From assembly GCA_018266395.1 (NCBI GenBank), contig JAFEAM010000034.1, positions 48,795-112,794 of the forward strand: a DNA stretch of 64,000 bases, given 5' to 3'. Position 1 is the stretch's first letter. Each line of letters begins with the position of its first letter. The position numbers and the translations under genes are program-made. Positions 8,966 through 17,439 of this stretch are shown here, piece by piece. The DNA is from Bacteroidota bacterium. GTDB taxonomy: Bacteria; Bacteroidota; Bacteroidia; Cytophagales; Cyclobacteriaceae. A model generated the notes under the pieces. It saw nothing but the letters and a program-made list of their open reading frames with translations, did no database searches and was not told where the DNA came from.

Positions 8966-10426
8966 ATGAAAGCCTTAACATTACTCGTTGTTCTCGCCAT
9001 GCATGTTGGCTGCAGCCTTGCACAGGAAGCTGATTTGCCGAATGACTTCTTAAGCAAAGCCTTCTACAAACAACGCAGAGAAGAGCTCAGGGAGAAGTTG
9101 CCGGCTAATTCGGTCGCAGTATTCTTCGCAAACCCCATACGAAACAGGGCCAAAGATGTGAACTACGTCTACCACCAGGATCCAGACTTCTTTTATCTGA
9201 CTGGCTATAAGGAACCCAACGCGCTGTTACTCGTATTTAAAGAAAAACAATCAGCAAGCAACGGAAGGGAATATGATGAAATTCTGTTCGCTCAGCCCCG
9301 GAACGAACAGGCTGAAATGTGGAACGGTCGGCGACTCGGAGCCTCAGGGGTAAAAGACTTATTGGGAATTGAACAGGCCTTCAATAACTCTGAATTCAGG
9401 AAATACAACCTGGACTTTTCAAAATTCAGTTCGGTATTGTTCTTCGATTTTCTCAACGACGTGCGCAACGATCCGCGTGATTCATCAGATCTGTATGACC
9501 TGATTGCCCAATTCAAAGTAAAGTCCAACTACCCTGACAAGAGCAGCAAGACCCTGACTGTAGAACCAGTTAAGAACAATCTTGACGTGCAGTCTCTCGG
9601 TAAAATCATGGACAACCTTCGTGGCATCAAAACCCAGGAAGAAATTGAGATGATTCGGAAGGCGGTCAGGATCTCCTGCGCCGGTCAGGCGGAAGTAATG
9701 AAAGCGATGAGGCCTGGTATGAGTGAACGTGAAATTCAGGGGATCCATGAATTTGTGTTTAAAAAATACCAGGCAGAAGATTTAGGCTACCCATCGATTG
9801 TGGGGGCCGGGCACAACGGCTGCATACTTCATTACATCGACAATTACAAGCCCAACATCTCCAACAAAGAATTGATCCTGATGGATCTGGGCGCCGAGTT
9901 CCATGGTTACACGGCAGACATCACCCGCACGATACCGGTGAACGGAAAATTCTCGCCCGAGCAAAAACTGATCTATGAACTTGTGTTGAAAGCCCAGGAG
10001 GAAGCGATGAAAATATGCAAGCCCGGCACTCCGTTCAGTGAATTGTACAAGGCCACCCGGATCACCATTGACAAAGGCCTGAAGGAATTAGGCATCATAC
10101 AAAATGAATCCGACAAGCACATGTTCTATCCGCACGGCTGTTGCCATCATATTGGTCTGGATGTACACGATCGCGGACCTTATGAAAAGCTGGAGGAAAA
10201 TATGGTAATTACAATTGAACCTGGCATCTACATCCCGGAGAACTCAAATTGTGACAAGAAATGGTGGGGAATTGCCGTACGCATTGAAGATGACTACCTG
10301 ATTACAAGAGACGGGTATGAACATCTTTCAGCATCAGGACCAAGAACTGTAAAAGACATCGAAGCAACCATGAAACTCTCCAGTCCCCTGGATAGTTTTG
10401 TGTTGCCTGATTTGGATAAGAAATAA
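8966..10426 (+). CDS. pepP: Exported Xaa-Pro aminopeptidase (M24B)
   Basis: 486 aa. Signal peptide MKALTLLVVLAMHVGCSLA. Then an AMP_N domain (about 28-165) with DFFYLTGYKEPNALLL, and the pita-bread metallopeptidase domain (about 210-460). Metal ligands are in place: D307 and D318 (11 apart as in the family), a His in HGCCHHIGLDVHD, Glu in ITIEPGIYIPE and Glu in VRIEDD. It removes N-terminal residues preceding proline, using two Mn/Co ions. Unlike E. coli PepP it carries an export signal, a common state in Bacteroidota. It is divergent from the M28 peptidase across 211 bases, so the two may share control. Confidence 0.88.
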   Translation: MKALTLLVVLAMHVGCSLAQEADLPNDFLSKAFYKQRREELREKLPANSVAVFFANPIRNRAKDVNYVYHQDPDFFYLTGYKEPNALLLVFKEKQSASNGREYDEILFAQPRNEQAEMWNGRRLGASGVKDLLGIEQAFNNSEFRKYNLDFSKFSSVLFFDFLNDVRNDPRDSSDLYDLIAQFKVKSNYPDKSSKTLTVEPVKNNLDVQSLGKIMDNLRGIKTQEEIEMIRKAVRISCAGQAEVMKAMRPGMSEREIQGIHEFVFKKYQAEDLGYPSIVGAGHNGCILHYIDNYKPNISNKELILMDLGAEFHGYTADITRTIPVNGKFSPEQKLIYELVLKAQEEAMKICKPGTPFSELYKATRITIDKGLKELGIIQNESDKHMFYPHGCCHHIGLDVHDRGPYEKLEENMVITIEPGIYIPENSNCDKKWWGIAVRIEDDYLITRDGYEHLSASGPRTVKDIEATMKLSSPLDSFVLPDLDKK

Positions 10427-10465
10427 AACTGAAGCTGCTAATTCAGGATTGGAAGACCGCAGACC

Positions 10466-11533
10466 TCAGTTTTTCACTGCCCAGGCCAGACCATCAGGTG
10501 CGTCACCGACATCAATCTTGCCGATCATTTCAAGTTTCTTCAGATCTACAACAGCTACATAGTTGTCAGGGGTGCATCCCAGAAAAGCACGCCCACCGTC
10601 CGGATCCACTAGAATTCCTGCGGCACCACGGCCAATGGGAATCCGCTTCACTTCTTTATGCGATTGAGCGTCGAATACAAACAAGTCGCCCATTCCCAAA
10701 CAGGAAACCAGAACGCGTTTGCCGTCGGGGGTGAACTTTAGCCGGTTCGCGCCTTTCACATTTGCATCCAGCTTGGCGGTCACTTTCTTTCCTGTAAGGT
10801 CAATGATCCAAATTGAACCATCACGTGCTGCTGCAGTCCAGAGTTGCTTGCCGTCGGGCGACACGTCAAAGCCTTCAGCACCAGGCCCCACCTGAATTAC
10901 AGTCTGCACCCAATCCTGACGCGGTTTGGCTCCTGGTATGACTGCACCCGTAGGTGTAGTGGGCGGAGGCAACAAAGTGTCGGCGAGGATGCTTACTGTA
11001 CCCGCATTTACATTGGTAGTGTAGATTCTCTTGATATCAGGCGTAACATAAATCATGTGAGTGCGATCCTGACCGGTTCCCATGCTCCAGTCAATTTTCC
11101 CTGAAGCGGGATCATAGCTTCCGACGGCCCGTGCACCTTCAGCCGAAAACCAGACTTTACCTCCTTCAAAGGCGAGTCCGTGCGGACCGATGAGTGGCCG
11201 GGTATCTATGTTCGGCAACGCCTTCTGGGCGACAAGATCGATTGCATTCATCTCAAATGATTTTCCCCCTCCAGTGATGGATACGTAAGCCATCTTTCCG
11301 TCAGCAGATGCAATCACTTCGTGTGGATCCGATCCTACCGGCACTTTGCCCATCACCTTTAACGTAACGGGATCAACTATGGCGAGCGTGTGATCGGCTT
11401 TGGATAGCGCCAGCAAAGTGCGCCTGGGATTGCCCTGTGATACACCCTCGGTCGTAACAGTGAACAGGAGCAAGTGAGCGCCCACGACAGCAAAAAGCAT
11501 CGTGAGGAAACTCTTTCTGGATGTAAGGATCAT
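10466..11533 (-). CDS. Exported YVTN-type beta-propeller protein
   Basis: 355 aa. Signal-anchor-like N-terminus, then about seven 40-residue blades of the YVTN/cytochrome D1-like type, for example LAIVDPVTLKVMGKVPVGSD, SPDGKQLWTAAARDGSIWII, TPDGKRVLVSCLGMGDLFVF and DPDGGRAFLGCTPDNYVAVV. No heme-binding CxxCH or catalytic motif is seen, so it is likely a periplasmic binding or scaffold protein. It is convergent with the M24 peptidase (39 bases between stops). A perfect inverted repeat lies 35 bases upstream of its start. Confidence 0.8.
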   Translation of the reverse strand: MILTSRKSFLTMLFAVVGAHLLLFTVTTEGVSQGNPRRTLLALSKADHTLAIVDPVTLKVMGKVPVGSDPHEVIASADGKMAYVSITGGGKSFEMNAIDLVAQKALPNIDTRPLIGPHGLAFEGGKVWFSAEGARAVGSYDPASGKIDWSMGTGQDRTHMIYVTPDIKRIYTTNVNAGTVSILADTLLPPPTTPTGAVIPGAKPRQDWVQTVIQVGPGAEGFDVSPDGKQLWTAAARDGSIWIIDLTGKKVTAKLDANVKGANRLKFTPDGKRVLVSCLGMGDLFVFDAQSHKEVKRIPIGRGAAGILVDPDGGRAFLGCTPDNYVAVVDLKKLEMIGKIDVGDAPDGLAWAVKN

Positions 11534-11567
11534 TGGGTTGTGTTGAATAACAGTTAGACAAGCCTAA

Positions 11568-11585
11568 GTTGGAAATTATTCCAAC
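11568..11585. promoter_or_regulatory. 18-bp dyad upstream of the YVTN gene
   Basis: GTTGGAA-ATTA-TTCCAAC: perfect 7-base arms around a 4-base spacer. It lies 35 bases upstream of the minus-strand YVTN start and 70 bases past the stop of the upstream TIR-like gene. No T-run follows on either strand, favouring an operator over a terminator. Confidence 0.35.
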
Positions 11586-11606
11586 CCCTGCAAGATATTC
11601 TTAACA

Positions 11607-11621
11607 GCAAAGCCCCTTTGC
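11607..11621 (-). terminator. Short hairpin after the TIR-like gene
   Basis: On the minus strand GCAAAG-GGG-CTTTGC forms a 6-bp stem 35 bases after the stop of the TIR-like gene, followed only by a weak TGTT. A possible but weak terminator. Confidence 0.25.
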
Positions 11622-11655
11622 CTTTATGAAAGGTACTTTAGGATGCCTGCAAGTA

Positions 11656-12423
11656 TTAGCTCCTGACCTTTCTGAAGTGATCAGAGGCAGTAAGCACCAA
11701 TAGTTTTGTTCCTGCATCAAACTGGATGGTTGCGAGTTCATCCTTCCCCAACTTTTTCACCGAATTAAGTTTGCCTTTGCCATAATTCATATGGAAAAGC
11801 TCATCTCCCGGCTTCAGCTTGAGAATCTCCTCAGCATTGAATGGATCGCCGACATAATCAGGCAGCGGTGAAATCACAGGGAGGTGAGAAGTCTTACTTA
11901 CACTCAATGGAGCCTCTGGTTGCGATGATCCACCAGATGATGGCGTTTCGGCAGAGGAGGAATGCAATCCAATACCAAGCCTGGTGATTATTTCATGCTT
12001 CTGCAATTTACTCTCGCTCGCCTTTTGAAGTGACTCGCTGAGTCCGTCAATTGCCTTCTGAACAGTGTCTATCCTCAGGGAGTCATCATATTCCACCACG
12101 TTCAAATCCACTGTCTGGAAAGGTATGTAGCTGTGAACATCCCTGATGAGCACCACGGGCAGGCCAAGCGCGTGCCGAACAGCCAGTCCATAGGAGGCAA
12201 GTTGATTATGACCGCTCATGTCGAAAATGGCCAATTCACTGTCGATCACTTCCTTTACCACATCAAATGGGTCGATGTGAACTGATCCGTCGGCCCTGTT
12301 CGGGAAAAAGCCGGCCTTGCGGCAGGCCGGTGCAACCACATATTCATATACACGGTTCACATGACCCTGCGGGTACCCATCCGGGTCATTCAGGGGCATG
12401 ATAATAAAGCATGTTTTGTCCAT
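11656..12423 (-). CDS. TIR/deoxyribosyltransferase-like domain fused to a UvrD/PcrA-type C-terminal tail
   Basis: 255 aa, cytosolic (no signal). Residues 4-95 match the widespread CFIIMPF family with a Rossmann-like TIR/nucleoside-deoxyribosyltransferase fold: CFIIMP (5-10), YEYVVAPACRKAGF, RAD (43-45), IFDMSGHN (66-73), then YGLAVRHALGLPVVLI. In active relatives the last block reads NPNVxYELGLAHALGKP; here the presumed catalytic Glu is Gly79. After a low-complexity Ser/Pro linker (about 150-195), residues 204-252 (KPGDELFHMNYGKGKLNSVK and onward to FDAGTKLLVL) resemble the Tudor-like C-terminal tail of UvrD/PcrA/Rep helicases that contacts RNA polymerase. No helicase or effector neighbour. 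Function unknown; a regulatory or defence-related nucleotide sensor is speculation. Confidence 0.65.
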   Translation of the reverse strand: MDKTCFIIMPLNDPDGYPQGHVNRVYEYVVAPACRKAGFFPNRADGSVHIDPFDVVKEVIDSELAIFDMSGHNQLASYGLAVRHALGLPVVLIRDVHSYIPFQTVDLNVVEYDDSLRIDTVQKAIDGLSESLQKASESKLQKHEIITRLGIGLHSSSAETPSSGGSSQPEAPLSVSKTSHLPVISPLPDYVGDPFNAEEILKLKPGDELFHMNYGKGKLNSVKKLGKDELATIQFDAGTKLLVLTASDHFRKVRS

Positions 12424-12643
12424 AAAACTCTCTTTGGTGCCTTATACAGATCGATAAAATTCAACGGTCAAATTAAGAAAAGTATTTCATTCGGAGCTTT
12501 TGATCCTTTTAGGGAATAATAGGCGGGTGAGGTCTTTGAAGGAAGTGATTGAGGATGGCCTGGGCGTGTTTGGCATAATCAAATTCCGCTTTTCTTTTCG
12601 AACGCCAAACCCTACCTTCCACGATAATCAATAACCAGTTTCA

Positions 12644-15600
12644 ATGAATCGCATCCGCCTAACCCTGATCCTGTGCGCGTTCCTATTGCAGGCCGCACTG
12701 GCACAAACCCTGAAGAAAGAAGATATCGAACAACTGAAATTCCGGTACATCGGTCCAATCGGCAACCGCATAAGTTGCGCGATAGGCATACCCGGGAATG
12801 ACCTGGTCTATTTTGCCGGTGCTGCCTCCGGCGGCCTCTGGAAAACCACAGATGGAGGTCTGAGTTGGAGGCCGGTATTCGACGACAAGAATGTGGCTTC
12901 GGTGAGCGCTCTTGCCGCAGCAGCATCGGATCATCAGATCATGTTTGCGGGCACCGGGGAGAGCTTCATCCGCTCCAACGTCACGATTGGAAACGGCGTC
13001 TACAAGTCTACAGATGGAGGTGAGACCTGGCAACTTTCCGGGCTCGAGAACACCGGCAGGATTTCACGCATCGTCATCCACCCCACCAATCCCGACATCA
13101 TTTATGTTTGTTCCGTGGGTCATGCCTATGCGCCACAGAAGGAACGCGGCGTCTACAAGTCAACTGACGGAGGAAAGACATGGAGGCAAGTGCTTTTTGT
13201 GGACGAAAACACCGGCGCGTCAGATCTCGTCATGGATCCAACAAATCCCAGAATTCTTTTTGCCGGGATGTGGCAGATTTCATTGAAGAACTGGAACCGC
13301 ACCAGCGGTGGACCAGGAAGTGGTCTTCATATGTCAACCGATGGCGGTGAAACCTGGAAGAAACTTTCAGGGAGCGGCTTGCCCGAAGGGCCCGTCGGCA
13401 AGATTGCCCTTACGATGACGCCTGCAGCGCCCAACCGTGTCTATGCACTTATCGAAACAGGGGATGGACTGGAGAAACTTAATGACAAAGACAAGGCAGA
13501 GACCGGTGAACTGTGGCGTTCAGATGACAAAGGAAAATCATGGACTCTCATGAGTTCTGACCGGAACATGTCGGGCAGGCAAGCTTATTATACCCGGACT
13601 GCTGCATCACCAGACAATCCAAATGAAATCTACTTCATCAACGCCGGTTTCTTTACCAGTATCGACGGCGGCAGATCTTTGGAGCCCATCACCAGTTTCC
13701 TGTCCCAGCCATATGGAGATCATCATGACATGTGGATTGATCCCACCAACGCCAACCGCTCAATCGTTTCACACGACGGGGGCATTTCCATCTCGAAGGA
13801 TCGTTGCAAAAGCTGGAGCAGGATTGCACTTCCCATCGCCCAGCTCTATCATGTGACGGTTGACAACAATATCCCTTACAACGTACTTACCAATCGTCAG
13901 GATGGCCCTTCGATGCGCGGCCCAAGCCGCAGCGGCATTGGGTCCTTCTTCGGAATGATGGGCATACCCAGCATTGGCACCGGGATGTGGCATGAAGTGG
14001 GTGGAGGTGAAAGCGGATTTGCTACACCGGATCCGAAAGATCCAGATGTGATCTGGTCAACAGCCTCAGGAACCGGCGCGGTAGGCGGTGTGGTTGTACG
14101 CTTCAATGAAAAGAACCGCCAGTTCCGTCAGGTTGAAATCTGGCCGGACTATGTGGCCGGTACGCCTGCGGCCGATGTGAAGTATAGATTCCAGTGGACG
14201 TTCCCGCTGCTTATCTCACCTCACGATCACAATACAGTTTATGCCGCAAGTCAAATGGTGCACAAGACAACCAACGGCGGACAAAGCTGGCAGGTGATCA
14301 GCCCTGATCTCACCCTAAATGACAAGAAGCAGCAACAACAGTCGGGTGGCCTTACCCCTGACAACATCGGCGTCGAGTATGCCAATGTCATTTCCGCTTT
14401 TGAAGAATCTCCAATGAAACAAGGTCTGCTCTGGACGGGCAGCAGTGACGGACAAATCAATGTCACGCAGGACGGCGGGAAGACCTGGACTAACGTAAGC
14501 AAGAATTTCACCGACCTCCCTGCCCAGGGTGCTGTGAGAAATATCGAAGCCTCCAAATATGCGGAAGGCAAAGCGTTCCTCGTGGTTGATTTTCATGAAC
14601 AGGGCAACTTCCAGCCTTATGCCTACAGGACTACAGATTATGGCAAGACCTGGAAGAAGATTGTGAAGGGCATCGAACCCGGTATAAGTTATTGCCGATC
14701 CATCAAGGAGGATCCCATTCGTAAGGGACTTCTCTACCTCGGTACCGAAACAGCACTCTATATTTCTTTTGATGATGGTGATACCTGGCAACCTTTCATG
14801 AATAACCTGCCTCATACTCCTTTCTATTGGCTGGAAGTACAGGAACATTTTAATGATTTGGTTATAGGTACATATGGTCGAGGCGTATGGATCCTCGATG
14901 ACCTGACTCCACTCCAGCAGTTGCCTGTCAACGCGGCAGAAACCAAAGCAGCCTTGTTCAATCCCAAGGATGCCTATCGCTTTCAGGCCAGGACCAGCTC
15001 GTTGCAGCAGCTGCCTGAACCATCATGGGGATTTGATCCGCCCTATGGCGCCTCAATCAATTACTGGACAAACTCAGACAAGGATAGTGTCAAGGTGTAC
15101 ATCACCAGCGCTTCCGGCGATACCATCAGAACCTTCAAACAAAAAGGCAAGGCAGGTATCAACAGAATTTGGTGGGACCTCCAGAACAAACCCACAAAGG
15201 ACATCATGATGCATACAAAGCCCCTTGGCGGAGATTGGGTCTCCTGGGACAAGGATCGCAAACGTCCGGCGCATGTGGCCACTTTCAAGTCCTATATGGT
15301 TCCTCCCGGTAAGTACAATGTTGTCATGACTACAGCAGGTCAGACATTCAAAAGTTCCGTCAATCTTCTGAAGGATCCTCACTCTGATGGAAGTGCAGAT
15401 GACATCAAGGCGCAGACTGACATGCTGGCCAGCATGTACAAGGATATCAATAGCATTGCGGATATGGTCAATGAGCTGGAAATCATCCGCCGTCAGGTAT
15501 ATGACATGCGTGACGTTCTGAAGCCTAAAGCCAGCAACAAGAAGCTGGTCGCAGCTGCCGGCAAGCTCGACTCAGCTATCATTAAGGTAGAGTCCAAACT

Positions 15601-15871
15601 GATTCAACTTAAGTACACGGGCACAGGACAGGATGATGTCCGGTATCCGGAAATGCTCGCAGGACGGATTGCTTATCTGGCCGGCGCAGTGGGTACGGCG
15701 GACTTCGCTCCAGCCGATCAGCACAAAGAAGTTTATGCCATGCTGAAAGAAAAACTTGCTCAATCGCAGAATGAAATGGACGCTTTGCTGAAAGGTGAAG
15801 TGGCGGCCTTCACGAAGCAACTGGATGACAGCGGCATCAAGCCCATAGTCATCACCTGGAAGAAACCATAG
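12644..15871 (+). CDS. Secreted sortilin/Vps10-like BNR-repeat beta-propeller protein
   Basis: 1075 aa; signal peptide MNRIRLTLILCAFLLQAALA. At least nine Asp-box (BNR) motifs of the form S/T-x-D-G-G-x-T/S-W are visible: KTTDGGLSW, KSTDGGETW, KSTDGGKTW, MSTDGGETW, RSDDKGKSW, KTTNGGQSW, VTQDGGKTW, RTTDYGKTW and ISFDDGDTW, the pattern of VPS10/sortilin-like ten-bladed propellers. The last 300 residues are a beta-rich and then helical region (KLVAAAGKLDSAIIKVESKL) without propeller repeats. Family members are often labelled glycosyl hydrolases but no sialidase active site is evident. Large secreted or periplasmic; no T9SS C-terminal sorting domain seen. A strong terminator follows, so it is transcribed alone. 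Confidence 0.82.
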   Translation: MNRIRLTLILCAFLLQAALAQTLKKEDIEQLKFRYIGPIGNRISCAIGIPGNDLVYFAGAASGGLWKTTDGGLSWRPVFDDKNVASVSALAAAASDHQIMFAGTGESFIRSNVTIGNGVYKSTDGGETWQLSGLENTGRISRIVIHPTNPDIIYVCSVGHAYAPQKERGVYKSTDGGKTWRQVLFVDENTGASDLVMDPTNPRILFAGMWQISLKNWNRTSGGPGSGLHMSTDGGETWKKLSGSGLPEGPVGKIALTMTPAAPNRVYALIETGDGLEKLNDKDKAETGELWRSDDKGKSWTLMSSDRNMSGRQAYYTRTAASPDNPNEIYFINAGFFTSIDGGRSLEPITSFLSQPYGDHHDMWIDPTNANRSIVSHDGGISISKDRCKSWSRIALPIAQLYHVTVDNNIPYNVLTNRQDGPSMRGPSRSGIGSFFGMMGIPSIGTGMWHEVGGGESGFATPDPKDPDVIWSTASGTGAVGGVVVRFNEKNRQFRQVEIWPDYVAGTPAADVKYRFQWTFPLLISPHDHNTVYAASQMVHKTTNGGQSWQVISPDLTLNDKKQQQQSGGLTPDNIGVEYANVISAFEESPMKQGLLWTGSSDGQINVTQDGGKTWTNVSKNFTDLPAQGAVRNIEASKYAEGKAFLVVDFHEQGNFQPYAYRTTDYGKTWKKIVKGIEPGISYCRSIKEDPIRKGLLYLGTETALYISFDDGDTWQPFMNNLPHTPFYWLEVQEHFNDLVIGTYGRGVWILDDLTPLQQLPVNAAETKAALFNPKDAYRFQARTSSLQQLPEPSWGFDPPYGASINYWTNSDKDSVKVYITSASGDTIRTFKQKGKAGINRIWWDLQNKPTKDIMMHTKPLGGDWVSWDKDRKRPAHVATFKSYMVPPGKYNVVMTTAGQTFKSSVNLLKDPHSDGSADDIKAQTDMLASMYKDINSIADMVNELEIIRRQVYDMRDVLKPKASNKKLVAAAGKLDSAIIKVESKLIQLKYTGTGQDDVRYPEMLAGRIAYLAGAVGTADFAPADQHKEVYAMLKEKLAQSQNEMDALLKGEVAAFTKQLDDSGIKPIVITWKKP

Positions 15872-15888
15872 GTTTCATTGGTTCAGAC

Positions 15889-15925
15889 AAAAAATCCTGC
15901 TCTTTCGCGAGGGCAGGATTTTTTT
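15889..15925 (+). terminator. Rho-independent terminator
   Basis: AAAAATCCTGC (from about 15890) pairs with GCAGGATTTTT (15913-15923), with an inner CTC/GAG pairing around TTTCGC and a T-run to 15925. It sits about 20 bases after the BNR-propeller stop. The arms are A/T-flanked on both sides, so it may also serve the minus-strand LanC-like gene ending at 15999. Confidence 0.85.
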
Positions 15926-15998
15926 GTTGGTGCTTGACACTAAATTTCAGTCCGAGCAAAAGATTATTGAGAATCCATACAGGAGGCTAAAAGGGATT

Positions 15999-17291
15999 CT
16001 AAGGCAATTTTGTCACCATGGTCATCTTCCTTTCAAACTCATACATCTGCAACAACCACATGCCAATGCCGGCGGCCCCCTGCATATAACCCGTTTGTGC
16101 TTGCAGTAATTCAGGCCTGCGACGATGTTCAGCCTGGACCCATTTGATGCCATTTCCTTCTTTCGTACCCCGACCAATCAGATTTTCAGTCAGATGTTGG
16201 GCAAACTCCAGATAAGAATTGTCGCCAAACAATTGATATAGCTCCAGGAAGAATGCAGCAACACCGGCAGTCCCGCAGCAAGGTCCGACATTGTTCCAAA
16301 GACCTGGCATCTGCTTCTCAGGAATGCCGCATTTCATCAAAGCACCTGCCGAAATCTTCATGCGTTCAAGCCATTGCTTGTCTTTTGTTGTTTCATAGAG
16401 CGCATAGTAGAGTCGGGCTGTGCCCGCCGGTCCGTGACACCAGCTCAGGTAGTACAGATCCTTTCCATCTTCAGCATCGTGATGGTAAACCCAACCATCA
16501 CGGTTTTGAATGGCGGACAGGTGACTTGCACCGGCCAACGCCGCGTCCAGGAATTGATTGTCCTTTGTTACCTGGTACAGTTTGGTTAAGAAGTAGCTGA
16601 CACCTGCGGTGCCATGTGAAAAGTTCGGCATGTAGTATCCACTCTTTTGCATAGAAGAGTCCATGTACCACCTTTTTCCGCCCTGCACCTCCTGAGCCTG
16701 GTCAATAAGGCCTTTCCCTGTTTGAATCGCCAGCTTCTTTGACTGCGGAGTGCCAAGTTCCAGCAACATCAATCCGATACCGGCACCGCCATAAACCACA
16801 TCAGAGTACCTCCACGAAACAGCGTCCCTTGATCGCTGTGCATGTGCTTCAAGCCTTTCGAATGACCGGCCCCAAGCCTTCTTGTATTTTTCCTCATGGG
16901 TCAGATCATACACTTTCTTCAAAGTGAAGCAAATGCCGGCCTCTCCCGTAAACAGGCCTACTTCATCAAAGCCGTTCATAGGATAAGTCAGTCTTGAAGC
17001 GAGGTAATCTGCGCCTGCCTTAGCCTTCAACAAGTATTGCTGATTCTTTGTTACGTGGAACAGCTCAAGGTAAAACAGGACCACTCCTGCTGATCCGGAA
17101 TAAAGGTTAGAAGCAGCTGAAGTATCCCCTTCGGCTATCCTCCATCGCGTTCCGGAATTACTGGAGATTTCTTGTGTGCTGATCCACCGTTCTGCGTCAA
17201 CCGCCACGGAAAGGTACTGGTCGGCCGCTTTCTGTGAACATGCCAGGCCTGGGATGAGGACAAGCATCAGAATAAATATCTTCATATTCAT
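15999..17291 (-). CDS. Exported LanC-like (lanthionine-synthetase-C-like) protein
   Basis: 430 aa. It has seven Gly-rich motifs ending the inner helices of an alpha/alpha barrel: YSGSAG (64-69), FTGEAG, VYGGAG, FSHGTAG (224-230), WCHGPAG (284-290), CCGTAG (338-343), MQGAAG (403-408). H226 matches the catalytic His of NisC; C285, C338 and C339 would ligate zinc, with Cys in place of the usual His of CHG, as in the CCG motif of LanL-type cyclases. Unusually, the N-terminus is a signal peptide, possibly lipoprotein (LACS, Cys18); a second ATG at 17285 is equally good. No precursor peptide or dehydratase is nearby, so lanthipeptide synthesis is unlikely; binding or thiol chemistry in the periplasm is conjecture. 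Confidence 0.8.
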   Translation of the reverse strand: MNMKIFILMLVLIPGLACSQKAADQYLSVAVDAERWISTQEISSNSGTRWRIAEGDTSAASNLYSGSAGVVLFYLELFHVTKNQQYLLKAKAGADYLASRLTYPMNGFDEVGLFTGEAGICFTLKKVYDLTHEEKYKKAWGRSFERLEAHAQRSRDAVSWRYSDVVYGGAGIGLMLLELGTPQSKKLAIQTGKGLIDQAQEVQGGKRWYMDSSMQKSGYYMPNFSHGTAGVSYFLTKLYQVTKDNQFLDAALAGASHLSAIQNRDGWVYHHDAEDGKDLYYLSWCHGPAGTARLYYALYETTKDKQWLERMKISAGALMKCGIPEKQMPGLWNNVGPCCGTAGVAAFFLELYQLFGDNSYLEFAQHLTENLIGRGTKEGNGIKWVQAEHRRRPELLQAQTGYMQGAAGIGMWLLQMYEFERKMTMVTKLP

Positions 17292-17367
17292 GGCGCGAAG
17301 TAGGTCACTTCATAGGGGATCAAACCTTGATAAAAATGCTCCGGATGAAGAAAGATACTCTTTTATG

Positions 17368-17395
17368 CAGACTTCGGTCTGACAAAAGCATTTTG
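17368..17395. other. Paired hairpins in the divergent LanC-like / M20 leader
   Basis: CAGAC-TTCG-GTCTG (17368-17381) is a stem capped by a UUCG tetraloop with the C-G closing pair on the plus strand; CAAAA-GCA-TTTTG (17383-17395) follows at once. They lie 45-70 bases before the M20 gene start. Could be a leader structure or a divergent operator. Confidence 0.35.
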
Positions 17396-17439
17396 CCAAT
17401 GACTGAAAAAACATACCTTAAAGCCTCAATCTCAATAAA

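Noticed and set aside
11656-12423. Full defence island (CBASS/Thoeris type) around the TIR-like gene
   Set aside because: No cyclase, sensor, nuclease or recombinase neighbours; flanking genes are housekeeping or exported proteins.
14315-14848. 177-codon minus-strand frame inside the BNR-propeller gene
   Set aside because: Opposite-strand shadow of a clear multi-repeat protein.
15999-17291. Lanthipeptide biosynthetic cluster
   Set aside because: No dehydratase, transporter-protease or short Ser/Thr/Cys precursor found near the LanC-like gene, and it carries an export signal.
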